From: UBA3941 sp002385665
GTDB taxonomy: Bacteria > Bacillota > Clostridia > Caldicoprobacterales > UBA3941
Reading direction: 5' to 3'
NCBI GenBank assembly: GCA_050949255.1
Contig: JBMNFJ010000003.1
Location: 1 to 38,637, forward strand
DNA: 38,637 nt
Positions 1 to 7,740 of this stretch are shown here, in pieces (the stretch's first letter is position 1; every line of letters begins with the position of its first letter). The notes under the pieces were generated by a model. The model was given only the letters and a program-made list of their open reading frames with translations. It made no database searches and had not been told where the DNA came from. The translations under genes were made by a program, and so were the position numbers.

Positions 1-2
1 AT

Positions 3-494
3 GGGAACTTCGCCATGCTCAGCAGACCCAGCGATAACGGCCATACCCCATTCGGCGACATCTTCTATAGCGAAAGCCCCGATATGACCTATTGGGGAAA
101 GCATAGGCATGTTATGTCTGCGACAGAGGGCTGGCAATCCACAAAGATCGGCGCCGGTCCCATTCCCATTGAGACTACCGAAGGCTGGCTGATGATCTAC
201 CACGGCGTTCTAACCTCCTGTAACGGATTTGTATACAGCGTTGGTGCAGCCCTGTTGGATCTGGATGAGCCCTGGAAGGTAATGTACAGGACAGAGCCCT
301 ATATTATTTCGCCTCAAACCCTTTATGAGTGCGTAGGCGATGTTCCCAACGTAGTATTCCCCTGTGCGGCCTTAACCGATTCTGAGACCGGACGTATAGC
401 CGTGTACTACGGGGGTGCAGACACCGTTACCTGCATAGCCTTTACCCAGGTTGATCTGCTCATCGACTTTATTAAGAGCAATTCCAAGGTTTGA
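3..494 (+). CDS. Glycoside hydrolase family 130 protein (mannoside phosphorylase/hydrolase), 3' part only
   Basis: The gene runs off the left edge; the frame is open from base 3 and ends at TGA 492-494, giving about 163 C-terminal residues. The motif GNFAMLSRPSDNGHTPFGDI, the segment GAGPIPIETTEGWLMIYHGV and the terminal AVYYGGADTVTCIAFT are typical of the GH130 five-bladed beta-propeller. Family members phosphorolyse or hydrolyse beta-mannosides, for example Man-beta-1,4-Glc or Man-beta-1,4-GlcNAc, releasing mannose-1-phosphate in the phosphorylases. The catalytic Asp region lies upstream of the window, so phosphorylase versus hydrolase cannot be decided. A strong terminator follows, so it ends its own transcription unit. 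Its nearness to a NagA-like gene would fit Man-GlcNAc salvage, but that is inference. Confidence 0.88.
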   Translation, partial: GNFAMLSRPSDNGHTPFGDIFYSESPDMTYWGKHRHVMSATEGWQSTKIGAGPIPIETTEGWLMIYHGVLTSCNGFVYSVGAALLDLDEPWKVMYRTEPYIISPQTLYECVGDVPNVVFPCAALTDSETGRIAVYYGGADTVTCIAFTQVDLLIDFIKSNSKV

Positions 495-528
495 CTGAGT
501 GAATTAATAAGTCCCTTGTACTGATTAC

Positions 529-574
529 AAGGATGCCCGGTTGGTTGATAACACCAACCGGGCATCCTTCTTTT
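529..574 (+). terminator. Intrinsic terminator after the GH130 gene
   Basis: A perfect 17-bp stem (529-545 with 553-569) has a 7-nt loop and is followed by CTTTT on the plus strand. It lies 35 bp after the GH130 stop codon. Read on the minus strand the hairpin has no U-tract, so it serves the plus strand. Confidence 0.9.
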
Positions 575-657
575 ACATAATTTGTCAAACCGAGCCCGTC
601 ATTATTCGCACCGTTTTACGGGTTGGTTCAATCCTATTAAATTCAACGGATGATCTG

Positions 658-1494
658 CTAAATTTTATCCGGAAGGTTAAACAGCCTTATTAGCTCCCTT
701 CCTACTCCACCCTCGGTATTGGTATAGCTGGTGATATTACCAATTTGCTCTTTCAGGTCATCCCTGCCGTTCTTCATTACAAAGCCTAGCCCTGCCTTTT
801 CCAGCATCATCTTATCGTTAAGCTCATCCCCAAAAGTGATGATGTTTTCCCTGGCTATTCCATAATGTTCTGCCACTTTCATTACACCATACCACTTATT
901 TGCCAGTATGGATTGTATGCTTATATAGGTCTGGTCCTTCCCGCTTCTGGCTTCTCTGTAATAGAAACTGATGTTATCCATCTTCTCCAGCTGACCAATT
1001 ATTTCAGTTGTTTCGGGAACATTCCTGACCCATATAAAGACACGGCCAACATCGATTTTCGGAATATCCTTTATATCAAAGAATTGACTGTTTGTTTGCT
1101 CAATTAGCTCCATGTGGTAATTGGATTCGCTCATATCACCATATATATAAACATCATCATATCTTTCCATCCCCATTTTATCGATAATCTCTGTGGGGAA
1201 AATACTCAGAACCTTATCCAGATCAGGAGCGGATAAATATCTCGTTTCCGGGACTGATCCATCCCTGGACAGATCAACCACATCCGCACCGTTGCATAAT
1301 ACGGCTAATGTATCCAGTTCCAGCCTTCGGTAATGGGGCAGGGTCATACCGGGCGGCCTTGCTGTTGCAATTACCACCTTATGTCCTAATTCTGCCAGCT
1401 TCTTTAATACCCTCGCTGTTATGTCGTTCAGCTCATATAGGTTGTCCAAGGCTGTGAAATCCAGATCTACTGCAATCAAATGTACCCTATCCAA
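658..1494 (-). CDS. HAD superfamily hydrolase, Cof-type sugar phosphatase-like
   Basis: This 278-residue protein has the Cof/IIB HAD layout. Motif I is DLDFT at residues 10-14 (nucleophile D10, acid/base D12), with Phe where Gly is usual. Motif III Lys is probably K200, and motif IV is GDELND at 222-227. The segment between about 80 and 190 matches the C2B cap. Members dephosphorylate phosphosugars or other small phosphometabolites in the cytoplasm; the substrate cannot be read from sequence. It is separated from the oxidoreductase upstream by about 300 bp and a terminator, so it is probably transcribed alone. It could provide a phosphatase step for the carbohydrate cluster, but this is only proximity. 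Confidence 0.9.
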   Translation of the reverse strand: MDRVHLIAVDLDFTALDNLYELNDITARVLKKLAELGHKVVIATARPPGMTLPHYRRLELDTLAVLCNGADVVDLSRDGSVPETRYLSAPDLDKVLSIFPTEIIDKMGMERYDDVYIYGDMSESNYHMELIEQTNSQFFDIKDIPKIDVGRVFIWVRNVPETTEIIGQLEKMDNISFYYREARSGKDQTYISIQSILANKWYGVMKVAEHYGIARENIITFGDELNDKMMLEKAGLGFVMKNGRDDLKEQIGNITSYTNTEGGVGRELIRLFNLPDKI

Positions 1495-1599
1495 TACCCA
1501 ATCCTCCCATTCTATACATGTTTCAGAAATTCTAATACTTCAAAATCAATTAAACCATATAGCCTTCTATTAAATCAAGGTGTTATGCTAAACAGAACC

Positions 1600-1700
1600 A
1601 ATATATCATCTATATAGCATATAGTTAAACGAAACAGCTTACGTAACAACAATCATAGTGGTCTATTGATATACTAATGACCTCTTTGATATTGGTAAAA
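1600..1700 (-). repeat. Possible degenerate half-copy of the intergenic repeat
   Basis: The stretch 1651-1700 (GTCTATTGATATAC, then ATGACCTCTTTGAT, then ATTGG) resembles one arm of the palindromic repeat at 12690-12965 (GCTATTGATAAGC, ATGACTTCATTGAT, TTTGG). Similarity is partial and only one arm is visible. The rest of the 305-bp gap between the HAD gene and the oxidoreductase holds only the terminator. Confidence 0.3.
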
Positions 1701-1736
1701 ACAAACCCCTGAAACACACAAAGGTCTTCAGGGGTT
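1694..1736 (-). terminator. Intrinsic terminator of the GRE/oxidoreductase unit
   Basis: On the minus strand a 10-bp stem AACCCCTGAA/TTCAGGGGTT (1727-1736 with 1704-1713) is followed by GTTTGTTTTT. It lies 64 bp past the stop of the Gfo/Idh/MocA gene and closes the unit that begins at the activase. Confidence 0.82.
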
Positions 1737-1799
1737 CTGATCAATGCCGGCTATTTTAGACCGCTGAATAGGCACGAATAATGGGTGCCTAAATCGGCT

Positions 1800-2927
1800 T
1801 TATTCAAAGTCTATAACAACGCCCTTATCGGAGGATTCAAAGGCAGCCTCCATCAGCTTCAGCACTCTTAGTGCCTCTTCTCCGGTTACCAACTGCTCTG
1901 CAGTACCATTAATGGTATCCACCAGGTTGGTGTACAGCTCGTTGTTATCAAATTCAACTTCGGGCAGTGGTAAGAAGTCTACCGAATTACCCTTACGCGG
2001 TGCCATGGTCTTGGTAAGTCCTGCTCCAGCGAGTATGGGAGTAGCGTCCTTGTCTTCCCAACTGGTTAGGCGAGCCATTTTCCCTTCGCAGTTCCAGTTA
2101 TCGATCTGAGCAGTACCATCGGTACCGTTCAAATACCACAGGGGCAAAGAAAGGAAGTGACAGGTTCCTACCTCGATAACAGAAGTCAGACCGCTCTCGA
2201 AGGTTATATGCATCTTAAAGCCATCGTCTACTTCGTCATTTGTAATATTGGTCAGTTTGCAGAAAACCTTTTTGACCTTCTCAGGTACCATAATCAGCAA
2301 ACGATCCAGTAGGTGAACGCCCCAGTCCAGCATCATCCCGCCGCCGTGTTTTTTCATACCACGCCAGTCGCCAGGTATTCCGCGGGACCCTTGGACACGG
2401 CATTCTATATTAAAGGTTTCCCCTAATAGCTTCTCATCATATATCTTCTTGATTATACGGAAGTCCTTATCCCATCTGCGATTTTGTCTGGGATAGAAGA
2501 CCATACCGGTTTCCTTGGATACGGCAAGTATCTCTTCCAACTCCGCACTGGTAGGAGTAACAGGCTTTTCACACAATACATGCTTACCGGCACGCATAGC
2601 AGCTATGGCCTGTTCACAATGGAGATCATTTGGTGTAGCTATAAGGATAATATCTACGTTCTCGTCCGCCAGCATATCCTCATAACTATCGTAGTTCCTG
2701 AATCCTCGATCTGCCGCCCACTTTTGTCTGGCAGGATCGATGTCATAAACACCAGCCAGGGTCAGCTTTTGGGAAATATCCGAATTCATATTCCCTTCCC
2801 AAGGAGTCCCTTCATTACTGTCATCATTCCAGACAGCATTACCGGTACCGCTGGCAATAGCGATTGCATGTCCGCCACCCATACCACCACAGCCAACAAT
2901 TCCGACGGCATACTTGTTATCAATCAT
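1800..2927 (-). CDS. Gfo/Idh/MocA family NAD(P)-dependent oxidoreductase
   Basis: A 375-residue protein with an N-terminal Rossmann fold (VGIVGCGGMGGGH, residues 8-20), the family's EKP motif (E120-K121-P122 in HVLCEKPVT) and the C-terminal domain signature GGGMMLDWGVHLLDRLL. Members oxidise, reduce or epimerise sugars and related polyols with NAD(H) or NADP(H). An insert of about 25 residues (27-52, rich in Asn, Asp and Gly) separates the glycine loop from the acidic end of strand beta-2 (YDID, 61-64), which is unusual. The start is supported by AAGGTGG upstream. It follows the GRE by 204 bp on the same strand and ends at a terminator, so it probably acts in the same pathway. The substrate is unknown. 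Confidence 0.9.
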   Translation of the reverse strand: MIDNKYAVGIVGCGGMGGGHAIAIASGTGNAVWNDDSNEGTPWEGNMNSDISQKLTLAGVYDIDPARQKWAADRGFRNYDSYEDMLADENVDIILIATPNDLHCEQAIAAMRAGKHVLCEKPVTPTSAELEEILAVSKETGMVFYPRQNRRWDKDFRIIKKIYDEKLLGETFNIECRVQGSRGIPGDWRGMKKHGGGMMLDWGVHLLDRLLIMVPEKVKKVFCKLTNITNDEVDDGFKMHITFESGLTSVIEVGTCHFLSLPLWYLNGTDGTAQIDNWNCEGKMARLTSWEDKDATPILAGAGLTKTMAPRKGNSVDFLPLPEVEFDNNELYTNLVDTINGTAEQLVTGEEALRVLKLMEAAFESSDKGVVIDFE

Positions 2928-2960
2928 AGCATTTCCACCTTTCCTTTATTACCCCATTGT

Positions 2961-2999
2961 GTTTGCCAAAAACCCGGTATTTTACAGGGTTTGGCAAAC
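2961..2999. promoter_or_regulatory. Inverted repeat between the GRE and oxidoreductase genes
   Basis: GTTTGCCAA and ACCC in the left arm (2961-2975) pair with GGGTTTGGCAAAC (2987-2999) apart from a 2-nt bulge. No U-tract follows on either strand. It sits 34 bp upstream of the oxidoreductase start, a place for an operator, a processing hairpin or an attenuator; the function is not determined. Confidence 0.45.
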
Positions 3000-3131
3000 C
3001 ATGATCTTGTATACTAAACTATCTACAATATATCACAAAAACCACAATTATACTACTACATGCGCATACTTTTTGCAAGCCATAATAGCCATCCTTCCAA
3101 TGGCAACCGCCTCAAGGAATAGTTATTCCCC

Positions 3132-5321
3132 TTATGATGCCTTTATAATACGGTCTACCACCAGCTGCCTGAATTCAGGTGTAAGCAGGCAGAAGTATGC
3201 GGTAAAGCCTGTGACCCGCACCACCAAATCGGGATACAGATCCGGATTCTCATTGGCCGCTAAAATCTCATCAGCATTGATGATATTGATATTCAGGAGG
3301 GTTGCCCCCTGATCGAAGATGGTCAATATATAATCGCATACCTTTTGTATTCCTTCTTCGTCCCTGGCCATTCCCGGATCCAGCTCCAGCTGTATGGGGG
3401 CAGTATTCCCGTAACCCGGTTGTACTGAGCATATGGTATTGCTCATAGCGGTCAGGGCACCGTCTTTGCGGAATCCGGGGTGGGGATTTGCACCATGGTT
3501 GATGGGTTCATAATCCCTCCGCCCATTGGGAGTTGCCTTAACAGCCTTGCCCAAGGTGATAGTATTGGACCAGGAAAACCATCCGGGTATGAATTTTACC
3601 CCATCCCCATCCATGCTGTTTACATCCTCGGTAAAATGTTCATTTATCCTGACAGCCCAACGGTCAGCCAAGGTGTTTCCGCCGCCATAGCGCTCAGAGG
3701 ATGCCAGCATCCTTCTGATGTATTCACCGTCCATACCTTGGAAATTGCTGCTTAGCACCTCATACATTTCTTCCCATGTCAGTCTCTTTTCCTTTTCAAT
3801 CCGCTGTTCCAGAGCGGCAAAAGAGTCTGCCACAGTAGCAATACCGGTTCCGTCTATGCACATGTTGTAGTACATGGCCCCACCATCTACTATATCCAGG
3901 CCTTTCTCAACAGGTCCATGGGAGATCAGGTTGAGCATCAGCTCCGGCTCATTGTATACCTGATACTTCAGATGGAAGCGGATTCCCTCAGCAGTCACTT
4001 CCACAGCCCGGCGCATATGCTTCCTGTATATTTCAAACAGGGCTTTGGTGCTCTTTTCACCTTCCCCTGCCATCATCTCATCCAGGGATAGCCTGAAAAC
4101 CTTGGCGCAGTTGATCTTCACACAATCGTTTAAGGTGTACTCAAGCCCCGGCAGACTCATCCAGTGGCAGCCCACAGCCACACGCTGACGCGCCAGGGAT
4201 GCCGGATATCCCTTTTTCATAAAGCCTTCGCTCAAGGCCTTGTCTCCGGAGAAGCGGGGCCAACCGTTCTTGTTCTTGAATAGGTAGTATACAGCTTTTC
4301 TCAGGAAATCCATATCCATACCATCGTGAACGCGTACGGTAATGTTACAGGATGAATCCAGCCAATCGGCAGCCTCCAATATCATATAGGAGAAATAGGA
4401 GACCATATCCTTTCCATCGGGAGACAGCCCGCCTAACTGGTAGTAATGGGGATCATTCAGCAGGAGGCAGGCAATGTAGTACTTGGCTTCGTCAGGCGTT
4501 ATAATACCTGCTTCCAGGTCCCTCTCGTAGTAAGGGCGTAGGATTTCATCCAGCTGACAGCCCGCGCCATCCCGATTGTACTCCCTGGAAGCCATATTGA
4601 ACCAACAGATCCACTGACAGGCCTCCCTTAGGGTGCGGGGTGCCCCATTTATCAAATACTCATTACATTCACGCATCTGCTCCAGATTTTCCCTTAATAC
4701 GGGATGGGTTTCTATCTCTATAGCCTTCTCTATCTCCCGCACGGTGCGTTCCATCCATACCTGTATGCCTTTAATCGTCAACACTTCTGCATCGTAAAAT
4801 TCATTGTGCTCCGGGTTGATTTTGCGATAATGCTCCAGCTTCTCCAAAAGGCCTCCCCAACCCAGGGACAGGCCGATGGAATAATCACCGCCGAAATGGG
4901 CATCGGACCCTATACCTGATACGATCCCATATTTTTCTTGCTCCGGCCTTAAATGGTCATAGCTGTAATCGGGATTGAATTGGTTTATGCCGTTTTCATG
5001 CCGAATCCATGACAGACAGTTCATCCAACGATTGGCAAATGCATCGCAGGGATCTATGTGGATGGGGTGTTCAGACATAAGCTTGTAGAAGTTCCTGCTC
5101 CATCCCTCGTACCCATAGAAGGATCCGTTTTCATGGTTTGGTATGGGTTCAAACTTATAATCCTCAGGCGGTGTAATGGCGCCATAATCATCCCCATCGG
5201 CAAAAGACCAGTAAGAAGCCTTATCCTTGGTATCCTCCAATTTTCTTTCCCTAAGGATCTGTATCCTTCGGTAATAGCTCATATCCGCATCAGGTGAGAA
5301 TTGATTGATTCTGTTACGCAT
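3132..5321 (-). CDS. Glycyl radical enzyme of the pyruvate formate-lyase family, non-canonical active site
   Basis: A 729-residue GRE, short for the usual 760-850. The C-terminal glycyl loop is VVRVTGFTAYF, with radical Gly at G705 and Phe where Tyr is usual. The Cys-loop is VAVGCHWMSLPG with thiyl Cys at C385. Characterised eliminases and decarboxylases of the family have GCxE at this point, the Glu being a general base; here position 387 is Trp. PFL itself has adjacent cysteines, also absent. Other landmarks are NITVRVHDGMDMDFL (about 326-340), ATPNGRR and DQGATLLNINIINADEIL before the glycyl loop. The RBS AGGAGG overlaps the activase stop, 11 bp upstream, so the two are co-translated. The neighbours suggest a carbohydrate substrate. 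The reaction is unknown; it matches none of the active-site patterns I recall. Confidence 0.92.
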   Translation of the reverse strand: MRNRINQFSPDADMSYYRRIQILRERKLEDTKDKASYWSFADGDDYGAITPPEDYKFEPIPNHENGSFYGYEGWSRNFYKLMSEHPIHIDPCDAFANRWMNCLSWIRHENGINQFNPDYSYDHLRPEQEKYGIVSGIGSDAHFGGDYSIGLSLGWGGLLEKLEHYRKINPEHNEFYDAEVLTIKGIQVWMERTVREIEKAIEIETHPVLRENLEQMRECNEYLINGAPRTLREACQWICWFNMASREYNRDGAGCQLDEILRPYYERDLEAGIITPDEAKYYIACLLLNDPHYYQLGGLSPDGKDMVSYFSYMILEAADWLDSSCNITVRVHDGMDMDFLRKAVYYLFKNKNGWPRFSGDKALSEGFMKKGYPASLARQRVAVGCHWMSLPGLEYTLNDCVKINCAKVFRLSLDEMMAGEGEKSTKALFEIYRKHMRRAVEVTAEGIRFHLKYQVYNEPELMLNLISHGPVEKGLDIVDGGAMYYNMCIDGTGIATVADSFAALEQRIEKEKRLTWEEMYEVLSSNFQGMDGEYIRRMLASSERYGGGNTLADRWAVRINEHFTEDVNSMDGDGVKFIPGWFSWSNTITLGKAVKATPNGRRDYEPINHGANPHPGFRKDGALTAMSNTICSVQPGYGNTAPIQLELDPGMARDEEGIQKVCDYILTIFDQGATLLNINIINADEILAANENPDLYPDLVVRVTGFTAYFCLLTPEFRQLVVDRIIKAS

Positions 5322-5332
5322 ACATATTCCTC

Positions 5333-6223
5333 CTATCCTACACGAACTGATGAACAGTTTTGCAGTGCTATGTTCTTAAGGTTCTCAAGTCTTGCCTCGG
5401 GTAGAGGTCTTGCCTCATAGAAATGGTTCTCCATATCAAGCCCGTCATACTTGGATCCACCTAAAGGATTAAAGTTTAGAAGTTCATAATATAGTAGATT
5501 TTTTCCTTCCCCTGCCAGCCTGGAAAGAGCCGATATCTCCTTCTCGTTATCGTTAACCCCGGGAATCACCGGTGTGCGTAGAATATAGGGGATATCCAAT
5601 TCGTCCAGCCTACGGACGTTATCAAAAATCAAATCATTCCCCTGTCCGGTCATCTCCTTGTGCAGGTCGTTATCGTATACCTTGATATCTGCCATAATTA
5701 AGTCCAGATATGGAGCCAGGTATTCAAGTACCCCAAAGTCATAACACAGATTCGTCTCGATGGCTGTGTGAATACCCTTCTCCTTGCAAGCCTTCAATAA
5801 TTCCCTTGCCAGTTCCGGCTGGAGCAGCACTTCACCGCCCGACAGGGTTACCCCTCCCCCGGAGCGGTTATAGTAGGGGATATCCTGTTCAATTTCCCAC
5901 ATCATATCGGAAACGGACATTTCAGTACCTGCCATTTCCAAAGTACCGGAAAAGCATACCCCAGTACATTTACCGCAGTTGTCACATAGTTTTCTATCAA
6001 GGGTTATCTTCCCCTCCACCACCTGCAAGGCCCCCTTGGGGCATACCTGCATACAAGCTCCGCAGCCCATACATTTATCGGGATAAACCAGCAGTTGTGG
6101 TGTAAGGGACAGTGTTTCCGGGTTATGACACCACTTACAGCTTAAGTTACAGCCCTTGAAGAATACTGTGGTACGAATTCCCGGGCCGTCATTTAAAGAA
6201 AATCGTTGGATATTCGTTATCAT
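5333..6223 (-). CDS. Glycyl-radical enzyme activating protein (radical SAM)
   Basis: A 296-residue radical SAM activase that installs the glycyl radical on the adjacent GRE by S-adenosylmethionine cleavage. The N-terminus GPGIRTTVFFKGCNLSCKWC holds the CX3CX2C cluster motif (C25, C29, C32). Two ferredoxin-type 4Fe-4S motifs follow: C51/C54/C57/C61 and C80/C83/C86/C90. The SAM-binding GGE motif is in GGGVTLSGGEVLLQPE (about 117-132). The auxiliary-cluster domain is characteristic of activases of the glycerol dehydratase/HPAD type rather than PflA, which lacks it. It is the first gene of the GRE unit; upstream lies the palindromic repeat at 6272-6500. Oxygen sensitivity of such enzymes implies anaerobic use. 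Confidence 0.95.
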   Translation of the reverse strand: MITNIQRFSLNDGPGIRTTVFFKGCNLSCKWCHNPETLSLTPQLLVYPDKCMGCGACMQVCPKGALQVVEGKITLDRKLCDNCGKCTGVCFSGTLEMAGTEMSVSDMMWEIEQDIPYYNRSGGGVTLSGGEVLLQPELARELLKACKEKGIHTAIETNLCYDFGVLEYLAPYLDLIMADIKVYDNDLHKEMTGQGNDLIFDNVRRLDELDIPYILRTPVIPGVNDNEKEISALSRLAGEGKNLLYYELLNFNPLGGSKYDGLDMENHFYEARPLPEARLENLKNIALQNCSSVRVG

Positions 6224-6271
6224 AGAATCATTCCGCCTTCCAAGTTCGGTAGTCTCTCTATACTATTTACA

Positions 6272-6500
6272 TAATTTAACGCGTTGTGCCAGTCACATAT
6301 GTCGGTAATGGCTATTGAACGCTACTTAATATCGTAAGAGTAATGTCATCGTTGAAGTTTCAAAAAAATTATTATAGCTTTATGTAGCAAATATTAATGG
6401 CAATGTGTTTTTTGAAACTTCTCTACTTCCTACATTGATTTGGAGAAAACCATGGCCTTTTACCTAAGATTATGAACCAGTACAAGTGGTTAACTTTATT
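6272..6500. repeat. Intergenic palindromic repeat, copy A
   Basis: The outer ends match copy B (12690-12965) in inverted orientation. One end shares GCGTTGTGC, then AGTC, then CGGTAATGGCTATTGAACGCT (to 6323). The other shares TTGATTTGGAGAAAAC (6436-6451), CCTAAGATTATGAAC and GTTAAC (to 6494). The centres differ: here it holds a 14-bp inverted repeat with a 40-bp spacer. It fills the 306-bp gap between NagA and the activase, so it may also affect GRE-operon transcription. Confidence 0.75.
6354..6421. promoter_or_regulatory. Widely spaced inverted repeat upstream of the GRE activase
   Basis: GAAGTTTCAAAAAA (6354-6367) and TTTTTTGAAACTTC (6408-6421) are perfect 14-bp arms whose starts are 54 bp apart. 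The same arms at almost the same spacing recur upstream of the serine hydrolase at 9078-9148. The site is 131-198 bp upstream of the activase start. It could be a shared operator with half-sites about five helical turns apart, or a feature of the repeat family. Confidence 0.5.
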
Positions 6501-6529
6501 AAAAATCAAAACTGTTATATAACACGTGT

Positions 6530-7723
6530 TTAACAAGGCGGGGCATCTGCATCCAAAGCCCTACCCCCAATAATAACGGTGTCAACAGTAATGTTATCAT
6601 CAAACAGTACCAGATCGGCATCCTTGCCTATGGCGATGCTGCCCTTTTTATCATCGACCCCCATTATCCTGGCGGGTGTAATGGTCATCATACGGACTGC
6701 ATCAATAAGGGGTACATCTGCAATGTCTGTCATGGTTCTGACCAATCTGTCAGCAGTTGCTACGCTGCCTGCAAAGGCCGTACGGTCCATGAGCTTAGCC
6801 ACTCCATCTTCCACCAGAACCTTTTGGCCATCCCTGATGCCGCCCAGAATAGATTCCCCCTCGGGCATCCCGGCTGCCCTCATGGAATCGGTTATCAGGG
6901 CGATCTTGTCCGGACCTTTTATCTTGTAAATGAGCTTTAACAGGCTCTCAGGCAGGTGTGCCCCATCCGCAATTATCTCCACCGTCATTTCATCTATCAG
7001 AAAGGCACTTTCAATAACCCCTGCATATCGGTAAGCATTTATCCTTCTTACCCCCGACATTCCGGAGTATAGGTGGGTGATATGGGTATATCCATTTTCA
7101 TAGGCCTCAAGGACCTCCTCATAGATAGCATCGGAATGCCCTATGGAGGGCAGGATACCCCTATCCCTTAAAAACCTGCCAAATTCCATTGCCCCATCAA
7201 GTTCCGGTGCCGCACTCCAGCGCACTATATCATCTGACCAGCTTAAGATCTCTTCGTAATGCTCCCTCTCGGGATTCCGGATATGACGAGGGTCCTGGGC
7301 TCCCCTTTGCTCCATGGAAAAATAGGGGCCTTCCAGGTGCAGTCCCAGAAAAACTGCTCCATGGGTATTGGCTGATTTTGCTTTTTTGTAGGTTTCAAAG
7401 GTCTCCTTAAGGCTTTCCGTTGTGCTGGCCACGGTAGTTGGAACAAGGGCAGTAGTACCGTGCCTGGCATGTTCCATTGCCGCTCCTATATATGCCTCTA
7501 CAGTACCGTCCATAAAATCGTGGCCTCCTGCCCCATGGGTATGGATATCGATAAAGCCCGGGGATATATATAAACCCTTTGCGTCTATAGCCCTACAGTC
7601 GGATATCTCGGGTCTTCCCTGGAATATCCCCGCTATCTTCCCACCCTCTATCAGCAGGCTCCCGTTCCTGATTATCCGGTATGGGGTTATAACCTTCCCA
7701 TTAAAAAGCAGCGTCCTAGCCAT
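6530..7723 (-). CDS. nagA: N-acetylglucosamine-6-phosphate deacetylase (NagA-like)
   Basis: A 397-residue amidohydrolase of the NagA family, which removes acetate from GlcNAc-6-phosphate to give glucosamine-6-phosphate. Metal and catalytic residues are visible: H61-x-H63 in GFIDIHTHGAGG, E131 in LHLEGPYF, H196 in SIGHSDA, H217 in THITHLYSGM and D279 in LITDS. Length and positions closely match the known enzyme. The substrate loop reads HLYSGM rather than the more usual HL[FY]NAM, so a related N-acetyl sugar phosphate is possible. It lies 17 bp downstream of the aldose epimerase with its own AAGGGGG RBS, so the two form an operon. No glucosamine-6-phosphate deaminase is present in the window. 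Confidence 0.92.
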   Translation of the reverse strand: MARTLLFNGKVITPYRIIRNGSLLIEGGKIAGIFQGRPEISDCRAIDAKGLYISPGFIDIHTHGAGGHDFMDGTVEAYIGAAMEHARHGTTALVPTTVASTTESLKETFETYKKAKSANTHGAVFLGLHLEGPYFSMEQRGAQDPRHIRNPEREHYEEILSWSDDIVRWSAAPELDGAMEFGRFLRDRGILPSIGHSDAIYEEVLEAYENGYTHITHLYSGMSGVRRINAYRYAGVIESAFLIDEMTVEIIADGAHLPESLLKLIYKIKGPDKIALITDSMRAAGMPEGESILGGIRDGQKVLVEDGVAKLMDRTAFAGSVATADRLVRTMTDIADVPLIDAVRMMTITPARIMGVDDKKGSIAIGKDADLVLFDDNITVDTVIIGGRALDADAPPC

Positions 7724-7740
7724 CTTTTTCCCCCTTAATC

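Noticed and set aside
604..632. CCCGT/ACGGG imperfect hairpin downstream of the HAD gene
   Set aside because: Short, broken stem with no U-tract; not convincing as a terminator.
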